Positions 19,032 through 27,983 of a stretch of DNA of 64,000 bases are shown here, one piece after another; position 1 is the stretch's first letter, and every line of letters starts with the position of its first letter. The stretch is from Mycobacterium colombiense (lineage in GTDB: Bacteria > Actinomycetota > Actinomycetes > Mycobacteriales > Mycobacteriaceae): the NCBI RefSeq assembly GCF_001665835.1, contig NZ_LZSX01000063.1:62001-126000 (forward strand). Reading direction: 5' to 3'. The notes below the pieces were generated by a model. The model worked only from the letters and a program-made list of their open reading frames with translations, made no database searches and was not told the origin of the DNA. Both the position numbers and the translations under genes were made by a program.

Positions 19032-19165
19032 CGCCTCGCAGAATAGTCCAGCCGCGGGGCCGCCAGAAAGGGGCCGAATAACTTTGCCATGACGAGCCCT
19101 TCCGGCCGGCGAATCGCCGGGTGAACACGTTCTAATTCGGTCGCGCCCGGAGCCGCCGCGAGCGA

Positions 19166-19867
19166 TCAGTGCCGGGTCAGGACATCCACCAGCAGCCGCA
19201 GCTGGGCGTCGAAAACGGTTTCCGGGTCGGTCAGCGTATCGGTGCCGTACTGCCCGAACACCTCGAGGCTGATCGCACCCAGTACCCCCGCCCACAGCAA
19301 AAAACACTTGGCGAGTACCCGGTCATCGCCGGGGAACCCGAACTCGTGACGTATCCGTTCGAAATCGGATGACATCGGTTGCGGTGCAAGATCATTCGTC
19401 AGCCGAATATCGCCCGTGGCGATTCCGGCCGCCACCGCATCGAACAACGCCGCCACCACCCGGGTCCCCACCGCGACCGTGCGCTCGGGCGGCGCGTGAT
19501 ATCCGGGGACGGGACTGCCGTACAGCAGGGCCCAGCACGCCGGGTGCGCGATCGCCCAGCCCCGGGTCGCCCGCGCGATGGCGACGACGTCGTCGCTCCA
19601 CAGGTCTCCGACCGTCTCGCGGGCGCGATCCACGGAGTCGGCCAGGTCGGAGTAGGCGTCGACCAGCAGCAGCGTCAGCAGTTCGTCGCGACTGGACACG
19701 TAGCGGTACACCGCCGAGGACACCATGCCCAGGTCGCGGGCTATCGCCCGCACCGACAGTCCGGCCGCGCCGCGCTGCGCCAGCTGGCGGTGACCGAGTT
19801 CGATGATGCGCGCCTCGATCTGCTCGCGCGATTCCTGGCGTTTGCCCACGCGGCCAGTCTGACACAA
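19166..19867 (-). CDS. TetR-family repressor, Rv1816 type
   Basis: 233 residues, starting MCQTGRVGKRQESREQIEAR as in Rv1816. The TetR helix-turn-helix is at residues about 30-55 (GLSVRAIARDLGMVSSAVYR, then YVSSRDELL), with a helical ligand-binding domain behind it. Divergent from the nitroreductase-like gene; two palindromic sites (19870-19884 and 19922-19936) lie between the two starts, so the protein probably represses both itself and the neighbour. The ligand is unknown. Confidence 0.92.
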   Translation of the reverse strand: MCQTGRVGKRQESREQIEARIIELGHRQLAQRGAAGLSVRAIARDLGMVSSAVYRYVSSRDELLTLLLVDAYSDLADSVDRARETVGDLWSDDVVAIARATRGWAIAHPACWALLYGSPVPGYHAPPERTVAVGTRVVAALFDAVAAGIATGDIRLTNDLAPQPMSSDFERIRHEFGFPGDDRVLAKCFLLWAGVLGAISLEVFGQYGTDTLTDPETVFDAQLRLLVDVLTRH

Positions 19868-19869
19868 CC

Positions 19870-19936
19870 GAGAACACCGCTCTTGCTTTCCGTGGCACGG
19901 TGTGGCAGCGTGTTCACATCAGAGAGCACCGCTCTC
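19870..19936. promoter_or_regulatory. Twin TetR operator candidates
   Basis: A perfect inverted repeat GAGAGC-ACC-GCTCTC at 19922-19936 and an imperfect copy GAGAAC-ACC-GCTCTT at 19870-19884, 52 bp apart, in the 104-bp space between the TetR gene and the divergent oxidoreductase gene. Size, symmetry and location fit a TetR-dimer operator; binding is inferred. Confidence 0.65.
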
Positions 19937-19971
19937 GAAAGTTTGACCAGGATTCGCTGAGAGGCCGCACC

Positions 19972-20418
19972 ATGTCCACCCGCTACGAAGAACCGAACCG
20001 GGCCGCCCGCGCCGCCAACGGGGTCATCCGCTGGCTTGCCGAGGCGGGAATCAGCATCGCTGGGACCCGGGCACTGCGCGTCCGCGGCCGCAAAACCGGG
20101 AAGCAACGCGCGGTGGTGATCAACCTGCTGACCGTCGACGGTGTGGACTACCTGGTCTCGCCGCGCGGCAATACGCAGTGGGCGCGCAATGTCCGGGCCG
20201 CGTCCGTCGTCGAGGTGGGTCCCCGCTGGCACCGGCGACGCGTACGGGCCGACGAGGTCGACGACGCGGCCAAGCCCGAGCTATTGCGCCGCTATCTAGG
20301 CAGATGGTATTGGCAGGTCAAGGGCTATGTCGCCGGGTTGACCCCGGACAGCACCGACGAACAGTTCCGCGCCGCCGCACCATCGATTCCGGTGTTCACG
20401 CTCACCCCGGCGGGCTGA
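19972..20418 (+). CDS. Deazaflavin (F420)-dependent nitroreductase-like protein
   Basis: 148 residues. It shows the split-barrel fold pattern of the mycobacterial Ddn/FDOR-A family: ALRVRGRKTGKQRAVVINLL, then VDYLVSPRGNTQWARNVRAA, then HRRRVRADEVDD. These proteins reduce substrates with F420H2, or act as F420-binding proteins of unknown substrate. Start ATG 19972 with GAGAGG 8 bases before it; the frame is open further upstream but runs through the operator. Control by the divergent TetR protein is likely. Confidence 0.87.
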   Translation: MSTRYEEPNRAARAANGVIRWLAEAGISIAGTRALRVRGRKTGKQRAVVINLLTVDGVDYLVSPRGNTQWARNVRAASVVEVGPRWHRRRVRADEVDDAAKPELLRRYLGRWYWQVKGYVAGLTPDSTDEQFRAAAPSIPVFTLTPAG

Positions 20419-20424
20419 CCGCCC

Positions 20425-21105
20425 CTAGTGCGCGTTGTCGCGCACTCCGAGGTCCTCGCGGACCTCCTCCGACGTAGCCCCCCATGACACCGCGGCCGGG
20501 AAGTCGCCCCACACGCTGTTGAAGATCCCGACGATCTGTCCGGGGCCGCCACTGGGCGCCAGATACACCGGACCGCCCGAATCGCCGTTATGGCTCTGCA
20601 CGCCGTGCGACATGGTGAACCAACCGTTGTTCACGCTCTCCACCGTCCCGCAGGTTTCCCCGGTGATCACGCCGAAATGACAGACCGGCTGCCCGGGCGC
20701 AAGCGTCAGGCCGGGATCCGAGACCAGCGGCCGGCCGCCGGGCAGGATGTTGTTTGCCATGACGCTGTTGTCCAGCACGATCGCCTCGTAGTCGTTGATT
20801 ACCTGGCTCGTGGACACCGTGGTTCCAGTGGGTGTGTTGTCCCGGAACGCCGCCATCCGGCCGATGACGGCACCGCCCCGGTCCGTCACCACACCGCTGC
20901 CCCCGCCCCGGCAGTGCCCTGCGGTGAACGCGATTTTCAGGCCGGGGTCGACGTACCCCAGCGTGCAGACGCGGTTGTCCTGGCGTATTTCCATGCCCGG
21001 ATACACCACGACGTCGGCTTTGGCCGGCGCGGCCGGCACAAAGGAGGCGAGGGCCACGACCGTAGCCGACGCGGCGAACGAGCGCGTTACCAGACGATGC
21101 ACCAT
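20425..21105 (-). CDS. Secreted trypsin-like serine protease, Rv1815 type
   Basis: 226 residues. A signal peptide covers residues 1-30 ([20 protein letters not shown]). The chymotrypsin-fold triad can be placed at His64 (FTAGHCRGG), Asp105 (INDYEAIVL) and Ser176 ([11 protein letters not shown]), so it may be active, and paired cysteines ([19 protein letters not shown]) suggest disulfides. The length matches Rv1815, a protein linked to acid or phagosome-related conditions. The ATG at 21105 with CGGAG upstream begins the signal peptide; upstream in-frame codons add no homology. Confidence 0.9.
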   Translation of the reverse strand: MVHRLVTRSFAASATVVALASFVPAAPAKADVVVYPGMEIRQDNRVCTLGYVDPGLKIAFTAGHCRGGGSGVVTDRGGAVIGRMAAFRDNTPTGTTVSTSQVINDYEAIVLDNSVMANNILPGGRPLVSDPGLTLAPGQPVCHFGVITGETCGTVESVNNGWFTMSHGVQSHNGDSGGPVYLAPSGGPGQIVGIFNSVWGDFPAAVSWGATSEEVREDLGVRDNAH

Positions 21106-21199
21106 GAACTCCGTCCATCGGGCCGATACCGACGGGAGGGCGAGGTTACGGCGTAACCGTTCCTCCACGCTCAGCTTTTCGCGCCGGCCTGCGCAAATG

Positions 21200-22144
21200 T
21201 TACAGGGAGGTCACGGCCGGGGTGCCGGCCTCGGCGTGACGGGCCGCCCGCGGCAACCAGCCGGGCGGGCCGAACACATAACCCAACCGATCGCGCAGCC
21301 GCGTCGCCGATCGCCAATCGCGGGCGATCGCGACGTATTCGCGGGTCTGCAACGTCCAGATGTTGAAGGTGTCCACGCGCTTCGTGAGGCCGTAATGCGG
21401 CCGGAACAGCTCGGCCTGGAAGGTTCCGAAGAGCCGGTCCCAGACGATCAAGATGCCGCCATAGTTCTTGTCGAGGTAGACCTTGTCCATCCCGTGGTGC
21501 ACCCGGTGATGCGACGGCGTGTTGAACAGGAACTCGAACGGCCGCGGCAGTTTGTCGATCCGCTCGGTGTGGATCCAGAACTGGTAGATCAGGTTCACCG
21601 AGAAACTGAAGAAGACCATCCACGGTGGAATTCCCAACAGCGGCAAGGGAATCCACATCAAGATCTCGCCGCTGTTGTTCCACTTCTGACGCAGCGCCGT
21701 GGCGAAGTTGTAGTACTCGCTGGAGTGATGGGCCTGGTGGGTCGCCCAGATCAATCGCACCCGGTGCGCGATCCGGTGATAGGCGTAATAGAGCAGGTCC
21801 ACTCCGAGAATCGCGACGATCCAGGTGTACCAATGCGTCGGCGACAGGTGCCAGGGTGCCACGTAGGCATAGATCGCGGCGTAGCCGAGCAGAGCCAGGG
21901 TCTTCCAGCCGGCTGTGGTGGCCACCGATACCAGCCCCATCGAGATGCTCGCCATCGAATCGCGGGTCAGGTGCGCCCCCGACGGCGGCCGCGCCGTGGC
22001 GGCGGCCTCGGCCGTGAGGTGTTCCAGCTTCCGGGCCGCGGTCCATTCGAGAGTCAACAGCAGCAGGAAGAACGGGATGGCGACGAGCACCGGATCCCGC
22101 ATCTGCGGAGGCAGGGCGGACAGGAAGCCTGACAGGGCACTCAC
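21200..22144 (-). CDS. erg3: Sterol desaturase / fatty acid hydroxylase family membrane enzyme (Erg3 type)
   Basis: 314 residues with about four membrane helices ([17 protein letters not shown] near the start). The di-iron histidine clusters of the family are complete: [24 protein letters not shown] and [16 protein letters not shown] [15 protein letters not shown]. It corresponds to Rv1814, annotated as a C5 sterol desaturase; the natural substrate in mycobacteria, which lack sterol synthesis, is unsettled (sterol, fatty acid or carotenoid-like lipid). Monocistronic, between the Rv1815-type protease and mgtC. Confidence 0.9.
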   Translation of the reverse strand: MSALSGFLSALPPQMRDPVLVAIPFFLLLLTLEWTAARKLEHLTAEAAATARPPSGAHLTRDSMASISMGLVSVATTAGWKTLALLGYAAIYAYVAPWHLSPTHWYTWIVAILGVDLLYYAYHRIAHRVRLIWATHQAHHSSEYYNFATALRQKWNNSGEILMWIPLPLLGIPPWMVFFSFSVNLIYQFWIHTERIDKLPRPFEFLFNTPSHHRVHHGMDKVYLDKNYGGILIVWDRLFGTFQAELFRPHYGLTKRVDTFNIWTLQTREYVAIARDWRSATRLRDRLGYVFGPPGWLPRAARHAEAGTPAVTSL

Positions 22145-22186
22145 ACAGCTAAGACTACGACGAGCGACCGCGGCGTCCTTACGCCC

Positions 22187-22903
22187 TCAGCGACGATCGT
22201 CGGACTGCGCTTCGTCTCCTGCATACCACTGCACCGCGCGGACGCCGGGCAGCAGCGACAGTTCGGCCACCAGCCGCTCCAGGCGGGCCGGGGCGCCGCC
22301 GTTCATAAGCAGGTGGGCGGTCAGGGTGACCTCGTCGCCGTCCGGGTTGCCGGTATGGATTCCGCGAAGCGTGATGTCGTTGCTGCCGGCGTGCTGGACG
22401 ATCTGGGCCCGTGCATACTTCTCGTGCTTCGGACGGCAGACCACCTGCACGAGGTAGGGCACCAGGCTCTCGTCTTCTTCGGCACTGTTGTCGCGGTCGA
22501 TCAGCCGGCCCAGCGGGCGCCCCAGCAGGTGGATGCCGATGACGGTGCCGGTGCCGATCAGCGCGAACACCAGGTGCCCGGAAGCGGCCAGCACGCCGAT
22601 CGCCGCTGAGCACCACAGGGTGGCGGCGGTGTTGAGGCCCCGGACGTTGACTCCCTCCCGCAGGATCACGCCACCGCCGAGGAATCCGATGCCGGACACG
22701 ACATAGGAAGCGACCCGGGTGGGGCTGGTGTCGGAGGTGGCTGCCGCGTAGAGGACGAACAGCGTCGCGCCCCCGGCCACGAGTGCGTTGGTGCGTAGGC
22801 CGGCGCGGCGCGCCCGCCATTGCCGTTCCAGGCCGATGAGGGCGCCGCAACCCACGCCGACGCCCAGCCGGAGCACGAAATCGAGAGCGCTCAGCGTCTC
22901 CAA
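22187..22903 (-). CDS. mgtC: MgtC, virulence-associated membrane protein for low-Mg2+ growth
   Basis: 238 residues, four to five membrane helices in the first ~140 (FVLRLGVGVGCGALIGLERQ is the family start; VSGIGFLGGGVILREGVNVR is the conserved loop). A cytoplasmic ACT-like domain follows (VPYLVQVVCRPKHEKYARAQ). MgtC is needed for growth in low Mg2+ and in macrophages. I chose TTG at 22903 because AGGGG is upstream and the start aligns with M. tuberculosis MgtC. It closes the minus-strand PE/PPE block that starts with an M-box, about 8.5 kb upstream, but whether the transcript reaches it is not shown. Confidence 0.92.
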   Translation of the reverse strand: METLSALDFVLRLGVGVGCGALIGLERQWRARRAGLRTNALVAGGATLFVLYAAATSDTSPTRVASYVVSGIGFLGGGVILREGVNVRGLNTAATLWCSAAIGVLAASGHLVFALIGTGTVIGIHLLGRPLGRLIDRDNSAEEDESLVPYLVQVVCRPKHEKYARAQIVQHAGSNDITLRGIHTGNPDGDEVTLTAHLLMNGGAPARLERLVAELSLLPGVRAVQWYAGDEAQSDDRR

Positions 22904-23128
22904 CGAGTCACCCCTTCCCCCGGGCTCGCTGTCGAGTATCCCCGGCCACACCGGGCGATTTTGGTTGCGTCCCTGCGCGGTGCCGGTTGGCGCAGCTAAA
23001 CACGTGGAAGTGAACGGCAGATGGACCCGAGCCAAATCGGGCGCGGGGCAGCCACATCGGTGAAACCTTCGCGCTGTCAATTGGTTGCGCCGCGGCCACC
23101 CGACGTGCGGGGGCGCCGGCGGATCGGG

Positions 23129-23452
23129 CTATCGTCGGTTAAGTTGCTGCGGGCAATAGTATTTCGCCGCGATCGCCAAGAACGACGTCGCGTGATCGTT
23201 GGTGAGGCCTGGGTTTTCGCTCTTCAGCTCGTCGACCATTTGCGGGCCGACCTCGCCGTTGCCCATTGACACGCAGACCGCCTTGGCGAACTTGATCGCG
23301 CCCTCTGTGGTCGAGTAGTTGACTCCCGCGCTACGCAGCGAGGCAAGGAAACCGGCCTCGTCGACGCCGGGTGTGCCCGGGTCGCCATGCGCGAGGGGGG
23401 CCATTCCGATCGCGGCCGAAACGCCGACGCTCAGCGCCGCCAGCAATCTCAT
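23129..23452 (-). CDS. Small secreted DUF732 protein
   Basis: 107 residues. Signal peptide (MRLLAALSVGVSAAIGMAPL) then a DUF732 domain of about 80 residues with two cysteines (AKAVCVSMGNG and AKYYCPQQL), which could form a disulfide. Rv1810, found at this place in M. tuberculosis, belongs to the same family; function unknown. An alternative ATG at 23470 is in frame; neither has a clear ribosome site. One of three paralogs in this block (see 23574 and 27984). Confidence 0.82.
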   Translation of the reverse strand: MRLLAALSVGVSAAIGMAPLAHGDPGTPGVDEAGFLASLRSAGVNYSTTEGAIKFAKAVCVSMGNGEVGPQMVDELKSENPGLTNDHATSFLAIAAKYYCPQQLNRR

Positions 23453-23573
23453 GACCAGTAATTGTCCCATGTCGCGGCGATGTCCGCAGCGGCGGGCGGA
23501 GTTGCGCAGATCCATTGAGCGGCAGAGCATTCGAGATCAGCGGTCCGAGCGATCACCATCCGCCCGCCGCGGC

Positions 23574-23897
23574 TCAGGCCTTGGAGAGCTGCTGGGGGCA
23601 GTAAAACTTCGCGGAAAGCAGTGCGAAGTTCGATGCCATCTCCATGTCCATCCCGGGATTGTGGGTTTTCACGTCGTGGACCAACTCCAGGCCCGACTCG
23701 CCGTTGTTTAGGCAGGAACATACCGCCCTGCCGGCGGCGGCGGCCGAACCCGGGTCGTTGAAGCTGAAGCCGGCTTGCTGCAGCGCGGCGACGAAGCCGC
23801 CGTCGTCACCATCCGGCACAGGCGGAGGACCGGCGTACGCCGGTGCGGCAAGGCCGATCATCGCCGACGCGCCAAGCAGCGCCAGAAGTGTTTTCAT
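23574..23897 (-). CDS. Small secreted DUF732 protein
   Basis: 107 residues. Signal peptide MKTLLALLGASAMIGLAAPA, ending at AYA. The mature domain carries RAVCSCLNNGESGLELV and AKFYCPQQL, close to the paralog at 23129 (shared C-x-S/M-NNGE and YCPQQL). It has three cysteines rather than two. GGGAGG precedes the ATG at 23897, deciding the start; the frame is open to 23960. It lies 60 bases downstream of the adjacent PPE gene. Confidence 0.88.
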   Translation of the reverse strand: MKTLLALLGASAMIGLAAPAYAGPPPVPDGDDGGFVAALQQAGFSFNDPGSAAAAGRAVCSCLNNGESGLELVHDVKTHNPGMDMEMASNFALLSAKFYCPQQLSKA

Positions 23898-23956
23898 CTC
23901 TGCCTCCCTTTCGGTTGTTCCGAAGAATGCTGAACCATGCTGAGTTACCCTGGCCG

Positions 23957-25360
23957 TCAACCCAACTGGGCATCGGCCGGCAGAACCTTCGACTTGTCGC
24001 CCTTCTTCAGGTGCACCGCGTGGATGCCCGGCTTCTTGGCCAGCTGTTCGAGGAGCGCGTCGAGGTTCTCCTGATCGACGTTGTGGTGCTGCACGGTTTC
24101 GGGCTTCTCCGAGATTTGTGTGACAAGGCGTTTCAGCTGTTCGGGCGATTGCTTGTCTTTGAGGTCCTTGATCGGCGTCATCCGGTTACGCACGCCGGCA
24201 CGCACCACGGTGGGCCCACCGGAGCCGACTGCACTGCCCAGCATCCCGGCCAGGCCCATCGAACTGAACAGACTCCCCTCGCCCAGCGCGGCCGCCGGCA
24301 CGGCCTCGGTCCCGGCGGCCGACAGGGCGGCGGCGACGGTTCTGATCGCCGGTGTGGCCGTGGCCCAGCTCGGCGGGACCGACAGCTTCCCGACCAGGGT
24401 GCCGGCATTTCCCATGCTGCCTAGCGGGGTGAGCGCGTTGAATAGCGTGCCCCGGCCGAAGCCCAGCGCCCCCAGCCCCGCGCCCAAGGCGTCTTTGGGC
24501 AGCGCCCCGTACGCGATGGGTGGGGCGAACTTGAGCCACTGCGACAACGGAAAGTTGATCAGCAACCCGATGTCGTTGAACTGCGTGGTCAGCCCCAGGG
24601 GCACCTTCACGGCGTTGTACAAGCCGGTATAGAAGCTGGACCCGCCTGGGAGTCCGTTCAAAAGGCCAGTGACGAACTGGTTGTACATGTAGGCCAGGTT
24701 CGCCGGGCCGGAGAATAGTCCGCTGTAGGGCAACGTGGTCGTCGCCGCCGAAGCCGCGGTATTCGCGACATTGGCGGCAGGGGTGCTGGCCGCCGAACTC
24801 ACAGCGGCCGCTTGCAGCGGCTCGGCTGCCTCGTTGGTGGTCTTGGGCGCCGGGCTGAACTCGGTCAAGTTGTTCGACGCGGTAGCAGACGAGGCGAAGT
24901 ACGTGTCCATCGCGGTGGCGTCCTGAGCCCAAAACTCGCTGTATTGGGCTTCATTCGCGGCGATCGCCGACGTGTTCTGCCCGAATAAGTTGGTTGCCAC
25001 CAGTTGTGCGAGCAGGGCCCGGTTCTCCGCGATAACCGCCGGCGGCACGTGCGCGGCGAACGCCGCCTCGTAGGCGGTTGCCGCCTCGGTGGCCTGGGCC
25101 GCGGTTTGCGCGGCCTGGGCGGCGGTTTGCTGCATCCAGGCGACGTAGGGGGTGGCCGCGGATGCCATGGCAACCGATGACGGACCCACCCAGGGCCCGG
25201 CGGTCAGGCTGGAGAGCACCGACGAGTAAGACGTTGCGGTGGACTGCAATTCGTTGGCCAGGTTCTGCCACGCGGTCGCCGCGGCCACCAACGACCCCGC
25301 GCCCGGGCCGCTGTACATCCGGCCCGAGTTGAACTCGGGTGGGAAGGCTCCGTAAAACAT
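23957..25360 (-). CDS. PPE family protein with charged C-terminal extension (SVP-like)
   Basis: 467 residues. PPE domain starts MFYGAFPPEFNSGRMYSGPG with the Pro-Pro-Glu at residues 8-10 and the WVGPSSVAM loop. The SVP-like motif LSVPPSWATATPA is near residue 327. Instead of the usual short Gly-Pro end it continues with about 70 charged residues (MTPIKDLKDKQSPEQLKR, HHNVDQENLDALLEQLAKKP). Cell-surface or secreted, exported by ESX-5 in complex with a PE partner. It lies in the M-box block but is separated by a gap from the PE gene. Confidence 0.92.
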   Translation of the reverse strand: MFYGAFPPEFNSGRMYSGPGAGSLVAAATAWQNLANELQSTATSYSSVLSSLTAGPWVGPSSVAMASAATPYVAWMQQTAAQAAQTAAQATEAATAYEAAFAAHVPPAVIAENRALLAQLVATNLFGQNTSAIAANEAQYSEFWAQDATAMDTYFASSATASNNLTEFSPAPKTTNEAAEPLQAAAVSSAASTPAANVANTAASAATTTLPYSGLFSGPANLAYMYNQFVTGLLNGLPGGSSFYTGLYNAVKVPLGLTTQFNDIGLLINFPLSQWLKFAPPIAYGALPKDALGAGLGALGFGRGTLFNALTPLGSMGNAGTLVGKLSVPPSWATATPAIRTVAAALSAAGTEAVPAAALGEGSLFSSMGLAGMLGSAVGSGGPTVVRAGVRNRMTPIKDLKDKQSPEQLKRLVTQISEKPETVQHHNVDQENLDALLEQLAKKPGIHAVHLKKGDKSKVLPADAQLG

Positions 25361-25428
25361 TTCTTGTACCCCTTACCTGGCTGCCTGGATCGACAGCGCT
25401 TGCCCGCCGTACGGTCTGGTCATCGCGG

Positions 25429-26691
25429 TCATTCCTCGACGTACGGGATCACGATGATGGTGGCCGCGGCCGGATCGGCTTCGGCGGCAATGCCGCCCAA
25501 CGAGCCTGCCGCCGAGGCGGTGCCGCCGACCGGTCGGGTGGCCGCGGACGCGACGGCGCGCCCGGCCAGGCTGGACAAGCCCATCTGGCTGAAGACGCCC
25601 TCCTCGCCGGCCATCGCGGCCGGCAGCGCCGCCATGTTGGTGGGCAACCCCTGGGCGAGTGTTCGGATCGCCGGGGCGGCTTCCGTCCAGCCCTGCGGCA
25701 CCGACATGCTGCCGACCAGAGCGGCCTTGCCCATCGACCCCGACACCTGGCCCGATCCAACCGCGGAACTCAGCATGGGCTTGACGGCGCTGGGGCCGCT
25801 GGTGAGCGGCGCCAATGCCCCCGAAATGGCTTTCGGCCCGGCCAGATAGGCGGCGGCGCCCTGCCCGTTCTGGCCCCAGGAGTAGGCCTGGCCGAACGAC
25901 AGGAACGGACCGCCAGGGATGCTGCTCCACGACTGCGGGGAGTACGGCCCGGTGAGGACTGACCAGAACTCGTTCCAGTTGGTCACGGCACTCGGCAGGG
26001 TAAGTGACGAGCCCGACGCCGCCGGCGTTGAGCTGGCATTCGTCGCCGCCTGGGCCGCCGGCTGCATCGTGGTGCTCAGTTGGGACAGGTGGCTGACGGT
26101 ATTCGCGCTGGACTGCCCGGTGCTCTGGGCGACCGCGGCGGCCTGCGTCGGACCGGCCGAGTCGTTGGTGGTCTGGGGTGGCTCCGCGAACGGGGTCAGC
26201 TGAGAGGCGCCCGCCGACGCCGCCGTGTACGCGTACATGGCGGCGGCATCCTGCGCCCACATCTCCATGTACTGGGCTTCGGTGGCTGCGATCGCCGGGG
26301 TGTTCTGCCCGAGGATGTTGGTGGCGACCAGCGTCGCGAGCAGCGAGCGGTTGGCGGCGATCACCGGCGGCGGAACCGTCGCCGCGAATGCGGCCTCGTA
26401 GGCGCCGGCCGCGAGTTTGGCCTGGGCGCCCGCCTGCTCGGCCTGTGCGCCGGTGGCGTGGATCCACGCCACGTACGGTGCTGCCGCGGCCGCCATCGCG
26501 ATGGATGAGGGGCCCGTCCACGGACCCGTTGCAAGGGTTTCGATCGTCGAGCTGTACGACGCCCCGGTGCTCTGCAGCTCCCCGGCCAATTCGTCCCACG
26601 CCGCCGCCGCGGCCAGCAGCGGTCCCGACCCCGCTCCGACGTACATCCGCCCCGAGTTGTATTCCGGCGGATAAGCCCCGAAATCCAACAT
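25429..26691 (-). CDS. PPE family protein (SVP subgroup)
   Basis: 420 residues. PPE domain [20 protein letters not shown], with the WTGPSSIAM loop and [20 protein letters not shown] core. The C-terminal half has the SVP motif [20 protein letters not shown] near residue 315, then a Gly/Ala-rich end. GGAGG stands 7 bases before the ATG. A long AT-rich, gene-free region lies immediately upstream (26692-27300), so this gene and the next PPE may have their own promoter. Confidence 0.93.
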   Translation of the reverse strand: MLDFGAYPPEYNSGRMYVGAGSGPLLAAAAAWDELAGELQSTGASYSSTIETLATGPWTGPSSIAMAAAAAPYVAWIHATGAQAEQAGAQAKLAAGAYEAAFAATVPPPVIAANRSLLATLVATNILGQNTPAIAATEAQYMEMWAQDAAAMYAYTAASAGASQLTPFAEPPQTTNDSAGPTQAAAVAQSTGQSSANTVSHLSQLSTTMQPAAQAATNASSTPAASGSSLTLPSAVTNWNEFWSVLTGPYSPQSWSSIPGGPFLSFGQAYSWGQNGQGAAAYLAGPKAISGALAPLTSGPSAVKPMLSSAVGSGQVSGSMGKAALVGSMSVPQGWTEAAPAIRTLAQGLPTNMAALPAAMAGEEGVFSQMGLSSLAGRAVASAATRPVGGTASAAGSLGGIAAEADPAAATIIVIPYVEE

Positions 26692-27300
26692 CTAAAACCT
26701 CCGGTCCCTCATCTGGCGGCCATGGTAGGCACCGCTTCGCGACCCCGGCATCGACGAAGTCGCAGCTCTAAGGGAATTCATGCAATCCACTACGAGATAC
26801 ATGTGCAGATTCCATGTGCTGCAGACAACGAAGCCATCTTGCTCCTAGCTCTGAATCGGCGCCTAAATGGCGTACAAACGAGTAGTCAAGCGACGCTGCT
26901 TTTGCACTGACGATGCTGCCGATCGCTTATTTCGTCGGGCGTTGCCGTCAGGTAAACATTTGTAAAACAAATCTGTTTACAACGTCTTGACCTGTGTGAG
27001 AACGGTATATAGCAAGCGTCGAGTTAGTGGTGTAGATCACGTAGTGAAGCGCGTATGGGCAGCATTCAGCGACGGATTAACACGATTAATCCGTGTACCC
27101 ACCAGTTCGACGAATTCTGATACGAAAATCGGCACCGTTGCCGACATTATCGACTAGCTCAAAAGCTACCGCTCTTGTTTCCGATTGCGAATCTTGGCAA
27201 CCCCTTTTATCGGTTTAAGAAACTTACTAAGTCGTATATTTTTCGGTTCGTCGGAAGCGCATCCCAGCTCTTGATAACGCCGTCGTCCGCTATGAATTCA
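26692..27300. other. AT-rich gene-free region with palindromes
   Basis: No convincing gene on either strand; base composition is clearly lower in GC than the surroundings. It holds an interrupted palindrome at 26952-26980 (GTAAACATTTGT paired with ACAAAT-CT-GTTTAC, loop AAA) and a perfect 7-bp inverted repeat GGATTAA-CACGA-TTAATCC at 27074-27092. The region is upstream of the PPE gene at 26691 and may hold its promoter or a regulator site. Confidence 0.6.
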
Positions 27301-27486
27301 CTAGACGCATTTCGACACTGCTGCGGAAGCAACGAAAACGTTCCGCCCGCAGGAGTCGGCCTGCTGGTAGAGCAGCAGCCGGCACATCACGAACGACGGC
27401 CTGATGTTCAGCCCCCGACGGCGCGGCCCGGGCGCGGATCGGGGCCCATGGGCGTCTACATCGCCGAACTGGTAATTGATCGTCAT
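27301..27486 (-). pseudogene. Remnant of an esxN-like gene
   Basis: The minus-strand start MTINYQFGDVDAHG is nearly the start of EsxN (compare the intact gene at 39359). A one-base deletion right after it shifts the frame; the next stretch IRARAAPSGAEHQAVVRDV continues EsxN in another frame. About 78 bases, including the WxG turn, are missing before QQADSCGRNV, which matches the QANSHGQKV part. The product would be non-functional. It marks an old PE-PPE-esx duplication of the ESX-5 type. Confidence 0.8.
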
Positions 27487-27983
27487 ACCCTTCTCCTACG
27501 GTTCCCTCATACGAGTAGACGCGGTCACTCTGCTCTGGCACTGATTAGCTACTGGCAGTTTCCTGGAAGGACATCTTCTGCTGATCACCGCCGCTTTCCG
27601 GTTCCACTCCCACGCCGATAACGGGGTCTGAGCCGTTGCCGAACAGCCCGAATTTGTGGATTTGTGTGGATAGAAATGGGACCGACCACCAGACCGCCGG
27701 GTTCTCACAAACCTGGTTGCGTCCTGTGAAGGGGTTCGGCACGCCAACAACGTCAGGTGGCGCGCCGCCCGACGTTGTTTTATCGACGACCCGAAAGGGT
27801 GACGACTGCGGTGTGAAACGACGTTCACGCTTGGCTGCGATGTGGATGCTGGCGCGCCCGCGAGCACCGGGCGCGCTGGGGTAATTATCGCGAGCCTTGC
27901 GTACGCACACGTCGGGGGCTACGCCACACACAGGCACGGTGGACACGACGTGCGGACTCGGTTCTCCAGCCTCCGATATGGCC
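27487..27983. other. Gene-free stretch with strong hairpin
   Basis: About 500 bases with no convincing gene; a 156-codon open frame on the minus strand (27545-28015) has no recognisable domain. A strong inverted repeat at 27746-27779 (AACAACGTC with GACGTTGTT, inner GGTGGC/GCCGCC) lies 200 bases behind the DUF732 gene. It may end the transcript of the first part of the PE/PPE block, or act on the plus strand, where four T residues follow. Confidence 0.45.

Noticed and set aside
26987..27011. Plus-strand promoter TTGACC with TATATA
   Set aside because: The spacer is only 13 bases and there is no plus-strand gene for several kilobases; kept only as part of the AT-rich region.
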